Source of the DNA: Phymorhynchus buccinoides
Taxonomy: Eukaryota; Mollusca; Gastropoda; Neogastropoda; Raphitomidae
NCBI GenBank assembly: GCA_017654935.2
Contig: CM065690.1
Span: 8,118,555-8,182,554, forward strand
Length of the DNA stretch: 64,000 nucleotides
Direction of reading: 5' to 3'
In this document: positions 23,901-35,634 of the stretch, piece after piece
Position numbering within the stretch: the first letter of the stretch is position 1
How the letters are laid out: every line of letters begins with the position of its first letter
Position numbers and translations under genes: made by a program
The notes under the pieces: generated by a model
The model's database searches: none
The model's input: only the letters and a program-made list of their open reading frames with translations
Told to the model about the DNA's origin: nothing

Positions 23901-25386
23901 ATGACACACACATCAACATTAACACTCCCCACATGCATCACCTGACCATGACACACATCATCAACATTAACACTCACCACATGCATCACACATGACACAC
24001 ATCAACATTAACACTCCCCACATGCATCACCTGACCATGACACACACATCAACATTAACACTCCCCACATGCATCACCTGACCATGACACACATTAACAT
24101 CAACATTAACACTCCACCACATGCATCACCTGACCATGACACACATCATCAACATTAACACTCCCCACATGCATCACCTGACCATGACACACACCATCAA
24201 CATTAACACTCCCCACATGCATCACCTGACCATGACACACATCATCAACACACATGCATCACCTGACCATGACACAACACTAACCCCACATGCATCACCT
24301 GACCATGACACACACCATTAACACACATGCATCACCTGACCATGACACACACATTAACACTCCCCACATGCATCACCTGACCATGACACACATCATCAAC
24401 ATTAACACTCCCCACATGCATCACCTGACCATGACACACACATCAACATTAACACTCCCCACATGCACACCTGACCATGACACACACCACAACATTAACA
24501 CTCCCCCACATGCATTAACACTCCCCACATGCATCACCTGACCATGACACACACCATCAACATTAACACTCCCCACATGCATCACCTGACCATGACACAC
24601 ACTCCCCACATGCATCAACATTAACACTCACCACATGCATCACCTGACCATGACACACATCATCAACATTAACACTCCCCACATGCATCACCTGACCATG
24701 ACACACACATCAACATTAACACTCCCCACATGCATCACCTGACCATGCACCTGACCATGACACACATCACAACATTAACACCCCACATCATCAACATTAA
24801 CACTCCCCACATGCATCACCTGACCATGACACACATCATCAACATTAACACTCCCCACATGCATCACCTGACCATGACACACATCATCAACATTAACACT
24901 CCCCCACATGCATCACCTGACCATGACACACACCATCAACATTAACACTCCCCCACATGCATCACCTGACCATGACACACATCATCAACATTAACACTCC
25001 CCACATGCATCACCTGACCATGACACACACCATCAACACTCCCCACATGCATCACCTGACCATGACACACACCATCAACACTCCCCACATGCAACACCTG
25101 ACCATGACACACATCATCAACATTAACACTCCCCACATGCATCACCTGACCATGACACACATCATCAACATTAACACTCCCCACATGCATCACCTGACCA
25201 TGACACACACCATCAACATTAACACTCCCCACATGCATCACCTGACCATGACACACACCATCAACATTAACACTCCTCCACATGCATCACCTGACCATGA
25301 CACACATCATCAACATTAACACTCCCCCACATGCATCACCTGACCATGACACACATCATCAACATTAACACTCCCCACATGCATCA
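20985..25386. repeat. 48-bp minisatellite array, part 1 (about 90 units)
   Basis: The unit begins CCACATGCATCACCTGACCA, continues with TGACACACACCATCAACATT and ends AACACTC. Successive starts at 20991 and 21039 give a 48-bp period. Variants are CACACCATC or CACATCATC, and CCCC or CACC, with many short deletions in the middle (21.6-22.8 and 24.0-24.8 kb). Because 48 is a multiple of three, frames stay open for long runs on both strands. No protein is claimed. Confidence 0.98.
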
Positions 25387-25565
25387 ACATGTATATATGT
25401 ACTTTTCTATATTCTACTCATGAAAAATGTATGTACGTTCGTCATGTTCTTATTGTATAAGATAATGTATATTCAATGTTGTATTTGTATTAAATATGTA
25501 AAGCGCTTAGAGCCCTAAATCAGAGAATAGGCGCTATATAAATATTCATTATTATTATTATTATT
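25386..25565 (+). mobile_element. L2-like 3' end with (ATT)n tail
   Basis: AAGCGCTTAGAGCCCTAAAT, GGCGCTATATAAAT then (ATT)n. The same sequence ends the element at 39055-39230. It lies head-on against the minus-strand LINE that follows. Confidence 0.8.
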
Positions 25566-25723
25566 ATTATAATAATAATAATAATGGGAATTTATACAGC
25601 GCTCTTTCTCACATGAGCTCAGTGCACTTTACATTGATAACAAGAACATTAAAGGCAAACAAATAATTAATCATTAGAAAGTAAAATAAGCACGATGCTT
25701 ACACGCAACGTTCTCTTACTTCC

Positions 25724-25790
<67 letters not shown>

Positions 25791-26785
25791 TACACACACA
25801 TGCATGCGCACACGCACACTCGCACACAATTAATTATACAAGTAAAATAGTTACAACATGAACATTCTAAGAAGAAACATAGAGACCACATTCACATTCC
25901 CAATCAAGTTTGAATACAATACTGCAACTTGAAATAAAATCATACTGCCATCAACATACCAATTACATGACTAATTATAATAGACAAATTTTGCAAAAAC
26001 AAAAATACCCTTCTACCTCATTTACAAGCATTTAAAGTTTACAAGACGTAGACATTGTACATACAAAATACGAATAATAAAATAATTGTAAATACATTTT
26101 TTACAAGATTTCTGCAATAAAACGGACCCCCCCCCCACACACACACACACACACACACCTCACACACAAACACTAATCAATCATAATATGTCCGAAACAA
26201 GTGAGTTTTAAGGGCAGAGCGAAAGGCGGAAATAGAGTCAGATGAGCGGACATGTTGTGGGAGGGAATTCCATAAGTGAGGTGCTAAATAGTAGAAAGAT
26301 CGTTCACCAAATGATTTCGTGTGGACCCGAGGAACCTTGAGTGTGCAGCAGTCAGAGGAAGAACGTAGGGAGCGAGCAGGTAAGTAGACAGTTACTAGTT
26401 CGGAGAGATAGACGGGACCAGAGGAGTGAACAGCACCGAAACAAAGGCAAGCTATTTTATACTTGATTCTAGCCTCTACTGGAAGCCAGTGCAAGTTACG
26501 AAGATGAGGTGTTATATGATCAGAACGTGGAATCTTGAGAGTGAGGCGTGCTGCACTGTTTTGCAGTTTTTGAACACGTTGCAGGAGATACTTAGGACAG
26601 CCACAGAGAAGAGAGTTGCAATAGTCAATGCGGGAAAGAATAAAGGCAGAAATAAGAGTTTTCGTGGCTGCAACAGACAGAAAGTGTCGAACAGCACTGA
26701 TTTGTCTGAGCTCATAATTGATGGAACGTATGAGATTAATAACCTGTTTATGCATTGTAAGATTTGAATCGAGGGTAACTCCCCC
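25566..26785 (-). mobile_element. CR1/L2-like LINE, 5'-truncated, inserted in the 48-bp array
   Basis: The minus-strand frame at 26177-26785 reads VTLDSNLTMHKQVINLIRSI, RIDYCNSLLCGCP, LQKLQNSAARL with small differences, HITPHLRNLHWLPVEARIKY, and SALKTHLFRTYYD. This is the complete C-terminal RT segment and stop. The 3' UTR runs down to (TAA)n at about 25570 and includes (CA)n at 25725-25783. A close copy in the plus orientation is at 60.4 kb. The frame is intact at the C-terminus, so the insertion is fairly young. Confidence 0.88.
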
Positions 26786-27512
26786 ACATGCAACACCTGA
26801 CCATGACACACACCATCAACATTAACACTCCCCCACATGCATCACCTGAGCATGACACACATCATCAACATTAACACTCCCCACATGCATCACCTGACCA
26901 TGACACACACCATCAACATTAACACTCCCCCACATGCATCACCTGAGCATGACACACACCATCAACATTAACACTCCCCCACATGCATCACCTGACCATG
27001 ACACACATCATCAACATTAACACTCCCCACATGCATCACCTGAGCATGACACACATCATCAACATTAACACTCCCCCACATGCATCACCTGACCATGACA
27101 CACATCATCAACATTAACACTCCCCACATGCATCACCTGACCATGACACACACCATCAACATTAACACTCCCCACATGCATCACCTGACCATGACACACA
27201 CCATCAACATTAACACTCCCCACATGCATCACCTGACCATGACACACACCATCAACATTAACACTCCCCACATGCATCACCTGACCATGACACACACCAT
27301 CAACATTAACACTCCCCACATGCATCACCTGACCATGACACACATCATCAACATTAACACTCCCCACATGCATCACCTGACCATGACACACATCATCAAC
27401 ACTCCCTCACATGCATCACCTGACCATGACACACATTGCAGTGCCATCATCAACATTAACACTCCCCACATGCATCACCTGACCATGACACACACCATCA
27501 ACATTAACACCA
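26786..27512. repeat. 48-bp minisatellite array, part 2 (about 15 units)
   Basis: The same unit resumes directly after the LINE. Several units have GAGCATGAC instead of GACCATGAC near the LINE. It ends near 27512, after which 27513-28090 has short decayed look-alikes only. Confidence 0.97.
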
Positions 27513-28099
27513 AACATGACCAATTGCCACTTCATTACAATAGGTTGTTGATAAACGTAGAATACATGACATGAACATACATATTTGCCTCTCCTAACCA
27601 CAGTATGAACACTTGACAACCATTCTCAACATTGAAACTCATTAAGATCACTTCTTAGCAACAGGTTATTCAATGTCAATGTAGAATACTTGACAAGACT
27701 GTACACATTTGTCTCTTCTGACCACAACAAACATTGCAATGGCATGTTTATCACACCAAGCTGTAAACTGCCAGTGACTGTATTGTCATGGGGAAAGAGT
27801 GAAAAATAACAACAGGCTTTGTGTCACTATCCACTAATCCAGCAATGAATCTAGTGCTTCTGTTTATCGTCTTGGCTTAAGGTTGTGTCAGACAAATTGA
27901 CAAAATTGTCTGCATAGTTATGCGGGGATTGTCTTTTACCATGACAAGCTACTAACATAACATCATCATTTCCAAAATCTTCCGAAGTCGGAGTGTGGCT
28001 GCCCACGTGGCGGGGTGTGGCGGGGTAATCAAAACGGTGACACACGTAATATTCTCATCCCTAACTGCCACCATCTAGACCTGCAAACCAGGTTCTCAG

Positions 28100-28280
28100 G
28101 TGGATCCCAAGGGGTTAAAGGAAAAGAGGGAGGCCAAAGATGAACTGGCGTCAGACAGTGGAGCGAGACCTTCAGCTGGCCAACAGACGCTGGAGCGATG
28201 CCATCAGACTGACTGCCGATAGGAGCCGTTGGAGCGCCTTGACTGCCTCATGTGTCGCACGACTCGGGAGCGTCTGAGTC
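28100..28280 (+). mobile_element. LINE C-terminal fragment (I/Nimb-like style)
   Basis: The plus frame reads KGKRGRPKMNWRQTVERDLQ, then NRRWSDAIRLTADRSRWSAL and a stop. KRGRPxxxWR ... AxDRxxWR is usual at the end of some non-LTR elements. The rest of the element is absent. 28281-29100 has nothing I recognise. Confidence 0.65.
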
Positions 28281-29120
28281 TGAGCGAGTCTAGCTGGTGC
28301 ATTTGTACTATGGTGTTCAAGTGCTTCAGCTGTTGGGATGATCCCTGGAGTCTTTTAGCCAGGGTACGACAACATCAACAACAGCTTCTGTTTATTGTCC
28401 AGTGCTGAAATCGTCAACAAAAGGATAGGCACAAAATCCCTCGTTTCCATAACAATAACTACAAACTCCTTATCCAAAACAAAATGCCAAAAAATCCCAT
28501 CGAAGACCATTGTAGAAGACTTGTGAGAATAACACTATTCCTTGCAGTGAGCTAGAGATCATACTGCACGACTTCAGGGCAAATTACACCTATAAGCATC
28601 TGTAGTATTCTCCTTCAACATTTTTTATACGAACTGACTGCACAATTTTCACTTACCTATTTACAGTGAACATTCATGATGAAAAACTGAACCGAGTCGC
28701 TTTACAAGCTGCATTATTGGGCTACGATTACAAAGGAATTAAACGAACACGCTCACATCAAAGTGAATAGTCCTCCAAATTATGTCATTACATTAAGCTA
28801 ATGCCACAAAAAAAGGAATGCATGTTGCACAAAGTTTATTTTTTTCTTTGATGGCAAACTAATCAAAATGTTGATTGTGGCCACGCGTTGCGAAGAAGAA
28901 AAAGAAGAAAATACATCTTGATTTTCAATGCAAATTAGTATGATGTTGAAAGGTTAAGGTAGGTTTCTGAGCATGGCCAGTGGGCAAACATGCTGGGATA
29001 GCACTCCTGTGGTCAGGAATGGCTTCTCGATCGCTAGATAAGTGGCAAGGATAGGCCAGGAAACCTACTCTGTCCATTCACATTTACTACGGGATAAATG
29101 TGAATGCTTGCAGGATTCCT

Positions 29121-29855
29121 GTACAGGTCATTGTTGAGCACTGTGTGGCTGCCCACTGACCTTGCAGTGACTCTGCAGGTTCTGCGTGTTGCTGACGACC
29201 TGTACAGGTCATTGTTGAGCACTGTGTGGCTGCCCACTGACCTTGCAGTGACTCTGCAGGTTATGCGTGTTGCTGACGACCTGTACAGGTCATTGTTGAG
29301 CACTATGTGGCTGCCCACTGACCTTGCAGTGACTCTGCAGGTTCTGCGTGTTGCTGACGACCTGTACAGGTCATTGTTGAGTACTATGTGGCTGCCCACT
29401 GACCTTGCAGTGACTCTGCAGGTTATGCGTGTTGCTGACGACCTGTACAGGTCATTGTTGAGCACTATGTGGCTGCCCACTGACCTTGCAGTGACTCTGC
29501 AGGTTCTGCGTGTTGCCGACGACCTGTACAGGTCATTGTTGAGCACTGTGTGGCTGCCCACTGACCTTGCAGTGACTCTGCAGGTTATGCGTGTCGCTGA
29601 TGACCTGTACAGGTCATTGTTGAGCACTGTGTGGCTGCCCACTGACCTTGCAGTGACTCTGCAGGTTATGCGTGTTGCTGATGACCTGTACAGGTCATTG
29701 TTGAGCACTGTGTGGCTGCCCACTGACCTTGCAGTGACTCTGCAGTTTTATGCGTGTTGCTGATGACCTGTACAGGTCATTGTTGAGCACTGTGTGGCTG
29801 CCCACTGACCTTGCAGTGATTCTGCAGGTTCTGCGTGTCGCTGACGATGCTCTGA
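29121..29855. repeat. 81-bp tandem array, about 9 units, reaching into a coding exon
   Basis: GTACAGGTCATTGTTGAGCA recurs at 29121, 29202, 29283, 29364 and so on, every 81 bases, with one extra T near 29748. On the minus strand each unit has an acceptor-like CCTGTACAG, then 39 bases, then a donor-like CTGCAAG|GTCAGTGG. The rightmost unit overlaps the 3' end of the Kunitz I exon and holds its real donor. Confidence 0.95.
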
Positions 29856-29952
29856 CGTGTGGTGCTGAAGGTGCGATAGCAGCACGCCCCCACCATGGCC
29901 ACTGTCACACACTGCTCAATGTCCTCAAAGTTGTTCACATTGCCTCCGCACC
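29810..29952 (-). CDS. Exon: C-terminal half of Kunitz I and linker
   Basis: This 143-nt exon lies between acceptor TGAACACAG and donor TGCAAG|GTCAGT. It completes Kunitz I: GCGGNVNNFEDIEQC. In the x3-Cys position the expected sixth cysteine is Ala (CVTVA), and a CC pair follows in GACCYR. GACCYR also follows Kunitz II, which shows the two blocks are related. The tail (RQSIVSDTQNLQNHCK) is coded by the first unit of the 81-bp array. Exit is in phase 0. Confidence 0.85.
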
Positions 29953-30394
29953 CTGTGTTCACACACACACACACTTATTATTTAATGGTGTTGTCAGCAC
30001 ACATATTTCATATCGTACACAGAAAACCCCCCCAAAAAACCACCACAAAAATAAAATAAAATTGCAGAGCCCTAAAACCATGAACTAGCCAGACACACAT
30101 ACTTCTTCTTCTTCTTCTGCGTTCCAAAAGTGCTGATGGCCGGTTGATCAAACCCGAATTTTGATGGTTTTGATGAAATGGGCGGTTTGTTGAAGGTCGT
30201 TTTCTGTTCCCCACAGCTTCGTCTGCATGTCTGTCGAAACTGGCCGGCATAGTTCGGACAGTACTAGGAGATCTTCCAGAGTTGCATAGAAATATGCTCC
30301 AGAGAAAGCGACCCCACACAAGTGTTGGAAAATGTTAAAATTCTGAAGAGACATGTCTGAGACATGTGTTCATAATCTGATTGTGGTCTACGAA
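29856..30394. other. Intron with a SINE-like piece
   Basis: Apart from the exon at 29810-29952, this stretch has a CTTCTTCTTCTTCTTCTGCG motif at 30102-30121, similar in style to 44832, 47086 and 51770 (reverse). It may be the tail of a short dispersed element. Confidence 0.4.
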
Positions 30395-31100
30395 AAGAAG
30401 TCAATAATAATAATAATATTGTAAATTTAGGACGCACTTACCTCCCGATATAATTAGGAGCCCAAGGTGTTTACAATGACAAATATTTGGAAGTAACAAT
30501 AAAAGGCTTCATTAAAACGTCAACAAATATTTACATAGCTCTCAATTCATAAATTGACACATGCACACGCACGCACAGACATAACCAATTATCTACGCAT
30601 CCTCCCACCTGCACAGTGACGACCACACCTATAAACACCTATACATGCGCGCGCGGGCTCACACACACGTCATGCAAGGTGCCCAGTCATACACAAGCAC
30701 GCCCGACACATGCAGAAACCAGAAGGGACCAACACCAGTAGGAGCATGCAGGACATGTCAGGGACTAACTACACTGGAAGGAAGTCGTGGTAAGCTTTTC
30801 TGAAAAGATGTGTTTTTAAAGAGAATTTGAATTCTGAAATTGTGGGAGCATGACGGATTGAATATGGAAGAATGTTCTAGATAAAGGAAAACGATCGTTC
30901 TCCCCATTGTTTTGTTCTACATTTGGGAATAATGAAGATGAAGTCAATGTCATTTAAAACTACCATATTCTTGAAGATAACTTTCCCACCAGTGATTAGG
31001 TCCAGAATTGGATTTCTACCAGCGGAATGAATCAGGATCAAACTGAAATGAAAGTATCTAAAGTGCTTAGCATCAATTAATAAGGCACTGAATGAAAATA
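30395..31100 (-). mobile_element. Decayed L2-like LINE 3' part
   Basis: (TAA)n at 30400 is followed, in reverse, by a 3' UTR with TTTAGGACGC. Further up is a decayed frame reading NNGENDRFPLSRTFFHIQ-like and KHIFSEKL-like pieces, equivalent to the WNxLPxxIR and LKTHLF ends of other copies. Confidence 0.55.
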
Positions 31101-31139
31101 TCTTGAACAGGACAATGTCTTTCTAAACCATTTCGCTTC

Positions 31140-31312
31140 ACCATACCACACCACACAATACCATACTACACCATACCATACTATACCACACCACACAATA
31201 CCATACTACACCATACCATACTATACCACACCACACAATACCATACCATACCACACCACACAATACCATACCACACCATACTATACCATACTATACCATA
31301 CAATAACATACA
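31140..31312. repeat. (CCATA)/(CACAC) pentamer-like satellite
   Basis: CACACCACACAATACCATAC and relatives in tandem, about 170 bp. Similar short runs lie at 31950-31988 and 32579-32610. Confidence 0.9.
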
Positions 31313-31688
31313 ATATCTCGACCCCTCCTTCTTTGACCCATGTGACCGCAGGTCGAGATAACAGTAAGTCATATAACGTTATATTCGCATCTGAGCTTCA
31401 CGGAAGGATACAATCACATTGGATGTCAACGAAAGCAGACGACCAAAACTGGCAAAATGAAGCGTTTTGCGCCAATTTCAGATTACGAAAAAATACACAA
31501 AAAACAATTATTAACACCAAACATAAATATTTGAAAACTTCTCAGAATCAGTGGAACTTAATTTCGTTGCGCATGAACATGCAGTTGAGAATGTCAGTGG
31601 GCCTGTGCTTGCAATGCAGGCAGTAGATCTAGCTTAGTCAGTATTTCGTTTCAATAACTATAAACTGCATTTGAAACCGTCGAGATAT
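31313..31688. mobile_element. Short element with ATATCTCGAC inverted ends
   Basis: ATATCTCGAC at 31313-31322 and GTCGAGATAT at 31679-31688. No coding content. Ends are short, so this is tentative. Confidence 0.4.
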
Positions 31689-31773
31689 ATATGTCATCTA
31701 GATCTGGCCTTCGAAAATTGGTTTTGGTTGGAACTCTCAAAGTTTTTATCGCAACTAGATCTAGATAACGCAT

Positions 31774-31945
31774 AGTGGAACCTCCCTTATAAAACCTTCA
31801 AAAATCATCCAAAATGAGGTCTTATAAAAGGAGGGGTCTTATAAGGGAGGTAATTTTAATACTTACAAAGGGCAATGTCTCAGAGAATTAGGTCTTATGT
31901 GGGAGGGAGTCTTATAATGGGAGATCTTATAACGGATGTTCCACT
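31774..31945. mobile_element. MITE, AGTGGAACCTCCC ends
   Basis: AGTGGAACCTCCCTTATAA on the left and TTATAACGGATGTTCCACT on the right. Internal TCTTATAA-type repeats give fold-back ability. Related to the 12089-12684 element. Confidence 0.65.
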
Positions 31946-31988
31946 GTACCATATCAAATCACACAATAACATACAATAATACCATACC

Positions 31989-32578
31989 CAGACCTGTTTG
32001 CCCTTATAATGAACAACCTGGAATTTGCCACAGAAAAAAACGGAATTTGAGAAGAAAAAAACAGAATTCACATCGGTACACGACTCGCGATAAAATCCTG
32101 ATTTAAAAGTTATCTTGCGAGCGCACTGTGCGAAATTTTGAAGTCCACGTTGCAGTACTTGCAGTGTGCATGTTCGTCTCCCAAACGCGAACTTGTTATT
32201 CCTGGCACTTTCAAATACTTTTGAGAAAACTTCTGCTTCACTTTTGGCCGTTTCACCCTATCACTGCTGTCGTTTGTCAAAGATTTCTGGCGCTTGCCGC
32301 CTGCGGTTGACTTGCCTGACGACATGTTTGGCGCAAAACTACAATCTCTGCCAACAAGAAATACTATCATTGGTTGAGGGGGGTCCACGGACCAATGAAA
32401 AATCGCGTCTCAGAACTCCAAGGTTTCGGTTAACCCTTGCGTCTTTTCATGCAAACGGAAACAAATAATAGACGTTTTTTCGGGATTTTCAGCGTTCACC
32501 CTGAATTTATTATTTTACCCAGAATTTTTGCAAATTCACGGGATAATTCCGGCAAAACCGGAAGGGTAAACAGGTCTG
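31989..32578 (-). mobile_element. hAT-like non-autonomous element with zinc-finger start of a transposase
   Basis: CAGACCTGTTTGCCC (left) and GGGTAAACAGGTCTG (right) form inverted ends, with CATACC directly outside both. The minus frame at 32110-32388 encodes about 90 residues ending HCKYCNVDFKISHSALAR, a Cys2-type finger as at the N-terminus of hAT transposases, and then breaks off. Confidence 0.6.
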
Positions 32579-32700
32579 CATACCACACCACACCACTCCA
32601 TACCATACCACACTTAGTGTCACTATCCCATCCCACAGTATATACTACACGCCATTGCAAGCTGTTGTTCAGTCCAGCTTTTCCCCAACATCCCACCCAC

Positions 32701-32970
32701 CTGTGAAGTTAAAGGGCAGGCACTGCTGACTGAGGCGGTCGTAGTACCAGCGGCCCAGCTGCAGGTGGCAGTCACCCGGCGCCGCGGGCCAGATGCAGGG
32801 GTTCTGGCGCACCTGGCAGTTAGGGCCGGTGAAGGGAGGGGGGCACTGGCACTGGTACCCCCCTGCTGCCACCTCGTTGATGTTGACGTTGACGTCAATG
32901 CCAGTGACACTGACTGCCATCACGTCCGTGCAGTTGCCAGAGTGCTGGCAAGGGCTGCTCATGCAAGGCA
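32701..32970 (-). CDS. Exon: EGF I and N-terminal half of Kunitz I
   Basis: This 270-nt exon lies between acceptor TTCAACCAG and donor TTCACAG|GTGGGT. EGF-like: CMSSPCQHSGNC, a longer-than-usual loop (VTGIDVNVNINEVAAG), then YQCQCPPPFTGPNC. Kunitz: PCIWPAAPGDC, 15 residues with RWYYD, C, then FNFTG. P1 is His, so classical trypsin inhibition is not expected. The split falls just before the fourth cysteine and is completed at 29952. In block II the Kunitz intron is placed earlier, before the second Cys. Confidence 0.9.
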
Positions 32971-33119
32971 CTGGTTGAAGGCCGTATTGGAAAACAGATT
33001 AGATTTTGTAAAAATGCTGTTCTCAACTGAACTTGCATGGGGTAGAGGAAATTAGAACGATGCTGAATTAACGACCTACATTTTGCAAAAATGCTGAACG
33101 AACTACTGAAATTTCAAGA

Positions 33120-33155
<36 letters not shown>

Positions 33156-34290
33156 ATTATTATGAACATTTAGGACGCCTAATCAATTCAATGCCCTTGG
33201 CGTTTACAATATAACAATATTATAACAGGGTTCGTACAGATCTATGTCAAAAAAATTCCAGGACTTTTCCAGGACCAGCTTACTAAATTTCAAGGACTCA
33301 ATCTGGCATACCGGTCAATGTTGGTTTCGTTCCCGCCTGAGTTGCTTGTGCTTCTGGCCTTGACAATGGCTTTTTACAGCACTCTCGTCCATGCTGGTGA
33401 TGTCAAAGTTCTTTTTGCACACTTTCAGTTGTGAATTACTGTTGACGGAGCTAACCAGCTCTGATACTCTTTTTTTTGCAGCCACACATTGTTGAAATGC
33501 AGTCTCCATTTTGTTGGAAAACGGAAGTACGGTAAAGGGAAGTAACTTCAGCGGCAGACAACTCGCGCAAATGTCTGCTATGATCGCGATATCCGTATGA
33601 CCTTAAAAGTTTGGGTTTTTTAATTCAAATTTAGTTTTAACCTTCAATTATTTTTTGGGGAGGAGATTTTGACTTTGATGGATTGAGATAAAGGATGTGG
33701 TCAGACGATTTTGAAAATTCCAGGACTTTTCCAGGAGTCTTGGGGCCTTTGCTGTTTTTCAAGCACTTTTCAAGCCCTGGAAAAGGCCATGTCAATTTTC
33801 CAGTACTTTTCAAGGTTTCAAGGACCCTGTACGAACCCTGAATATAATAAGCATATATAACACAACATATGACATATACTGATACATGACACCTGCTATA
33901 AAGAATGAATGGAAAAAAAGACACAAACACCCAAAGACAGTCAGACACACAACCACACACATACATGCGCTCGCATGCACACATACACATGCACACACAC
34001 ATTCACACAGATATGAGTGCAGACATTCACACTCAGAAATGCACTCACCAGGTCATGAAGGGAGGGATTAGTTAATTAGGAAACAGATAAGTTTTGAGAT
34101 GGCATTTGAATGTGGGCAGAGAGGATAAGTATCTGAGAGAGTCAGGCAACTGATTTCAAGTAACAGGAGCTTGATAGGCGAAAGAGCATTAACCAATGGT
34201 TTTAGTGCGGACAGTGGGGATACTGTAGAGACGTGCGTCAGATGAGGAACGCAGAGCTCGAGATGGCGTGTAAAGATGCAACAGATCAGT
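33120..34290 (-). mobile_element. Decayed L2-like LINE interrupted by a hAT-like element
   Basis: (ATT)n at 33121-33152 is the 3' tail and TTTAGGACGCC follows. After the insertion at 33226-33840 the minus frame resumes near 34290-34075 with HLYTPSRALRSSSDARLYS, VRTKTIG and LKTYLF-like pieces, with stops. Confidence 0.7.
33226..33840 (-). mobile_element. hAT-like element, CAGGGTTCGTACAG ends
   Basis: CAGGGTTCGTACAG (left) and CTGTACGAACCCTG (right) are near-perfect inverted ends. Minus frame 33315-33509 encodes CKKNFDITSMDESAVKSH and GQKHKQL, the finger seen in some hAT transposases. Repeated CCAGGACTTTTCCAGG lies inside both ends. Confidence 0.72.
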
Positions 34291-34319
34291 GAGAAATCAA
34301 AACAATCATGACATAACAG

Positions 34320-34622
34320 CTCACATTTTGTGAAAATTCTGTAACAAGCAGAACTTACATGGGTTAGTGGAAATTATAATGATGCTGATAGACAAAAACC
34401 AAAAAGGTGCACGTCTTACATTTTGTGAAAATGCTGTAACCAGTGGAACTTACATGGGTTAGCGGAAATTAAAAAGGTGCCGATTGACAACAACAAAAAA
34501 TGCACTGAAATTTATAGTTAATATTTTGTCAAATTGTTGTTAAACACTAAACATTGCATGAGTTAGTGGAAATTATAGAAAGATGATGATTGACAAAAAA
34601 CAAAAGGGTGAACTGAACTTAC
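34320..34622. repeat. About 95-bp diverged tandem repeats ending at a splice donor
   Basis: ACTTACATGGGTTAGTGG occurs at 34353 and 34448, a decayed copy at about 34551, and the true donor context ACTTACAGGC at 34618. A further relative lies at 33020-33060. Read on the minus strand these are repeated GTAAGT donor sequences. Confidence 0.7.
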
Positions 34623-34671
34623 AGGCACAGCTGGGAACATCCATTCTTGTTTTGCAGGTCGGAAGACCATT
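34623..34671 (-). CDS. Exon: C-terminal part of the VWC domain
   Basis: This 49-nt exon lies between acceptor CTTTTTCAG and donor GCCT|GTAAGT. It encodes NGLPTCKTRMDVPSCA. This supplies the last cysteines of the VWC domain begun at 35635-35766. Phase 0 in, one nucleotide out, completing Leu with the exon at 32970. It is too short to show in an ordinary ORF scan. Confidence 0.8.
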
Positions 34672-34744
34672 CTGAAAAAGATAAATCATTCGTTGGCTTT
34701 CTTTTTTAATCACAGGCAATAATCACAGGCTGATAAGTAGCAGA

Positions 34745-34965
34745 AGGTCCTTGATAGTTCAGCTTTTTTTCCCTGAAAATAATGCATTTACGTCTTCATT
34801 CTTTTTGTGAATATAATGCATTTACATATTCATTCTTTTTCTGAAAATAATGCATTTACGTCTTCATTCTTTTTCTGAAAATAATGCATTTACGTCTTCA
34901 TTCTTTTTCTGAATATAATGCATTTACGTCTTCATTCTTTTTCTGATAATAATGCATTTGTCTCT
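34745..34965. repeat. 35-bp tandem repeat, about 6 units
   Basis: AATGCATTTACGTCTTCATT and CTTTTTCTGAAAAT alternate with small changes. 34966-35634 has nothing firm; a GC-rich patch at 35120-35300 was not identified. Confidence 0.85.
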
Positions 34966-35634
34966 TGAATACTAACATCAATATCAGTTAAAATCACATA
35001 AATAAAACAAAGCAGGAATTTACAGTGTCTAAGCAATTTGTTAAGCCTTTGACTTAAGCACGCACAAAAAGCCAAAACTATCTAAAAATGGTAGATGATT
35101 TTTGTCTTGCTGGTTGAAAGCCCAGCATTTGGTCTCTCTCATCCAGGCAGACACAGCGCCGGGGCGCAGCCTCAGCTACTGGCTCAGTGCATCAGTGCAA
35201 CATCAGATGTCAAACCTGGCCGGAAGGGATGGAGCACCAACAGAAGCTGTGGGGAACCACAGAGGGGCTGGAGAAGACGGTAGACTTCACCCTCAGGACT
35301 GGACTGGACATTTAGGCGTGACTTCGGATTGCAAAAAAGAAAAAGGGCTCTCTCTCTCAGAAACTTAATTAACTTCAGCTAAGCCTTTTTTTGATTTCTT
35401 AAAATTTCAAACTGTGTCTTTCTTTCAAACGGGAAAATCAAGTCATATATTAGATGACAATATTTCAGCTAGTCAACTAAAATCAAATGATTCCTTTTTC
35501 AGAAGTAATCACCACTTCCATTATGACTTGCGCATGTCCTTCAATTAACTTCTAGGCAGCAAATGCAAATAAGGCCAGTCCACTAAAATAAAAAGAAAAG
35601 AAGATACTATGAATTGTCTGTCTGTGAAACTTAC

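Noticed and set aside
20985..27512. CRISPR array
   Set aside because: Units are directly joined with no unique spacers, the repeat is 48 bp with drift, and the context is an intron of a eukaryotic gene.
21235..27574. Open frames across the 21-27 kb array encoding 16-residue repeats
   Set aside because: Explained by the 48-bp period. Many indels break the frame, and both strands are open. Kept only as a possible intron-retention note at the exon border.
29104..29763. 219-codon plus-strand frame and 229-codon minus-strand frame in the 81-bp array
   Set aside because: The period is a multiple of three, which opens frames by itself. No domain and no independent support.
35095..35368. Small GC-rich plus-strand gene
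   Set aside because: Two overlapping frames of similar length, no domain, no splice context. More likely a short repeat or chance.
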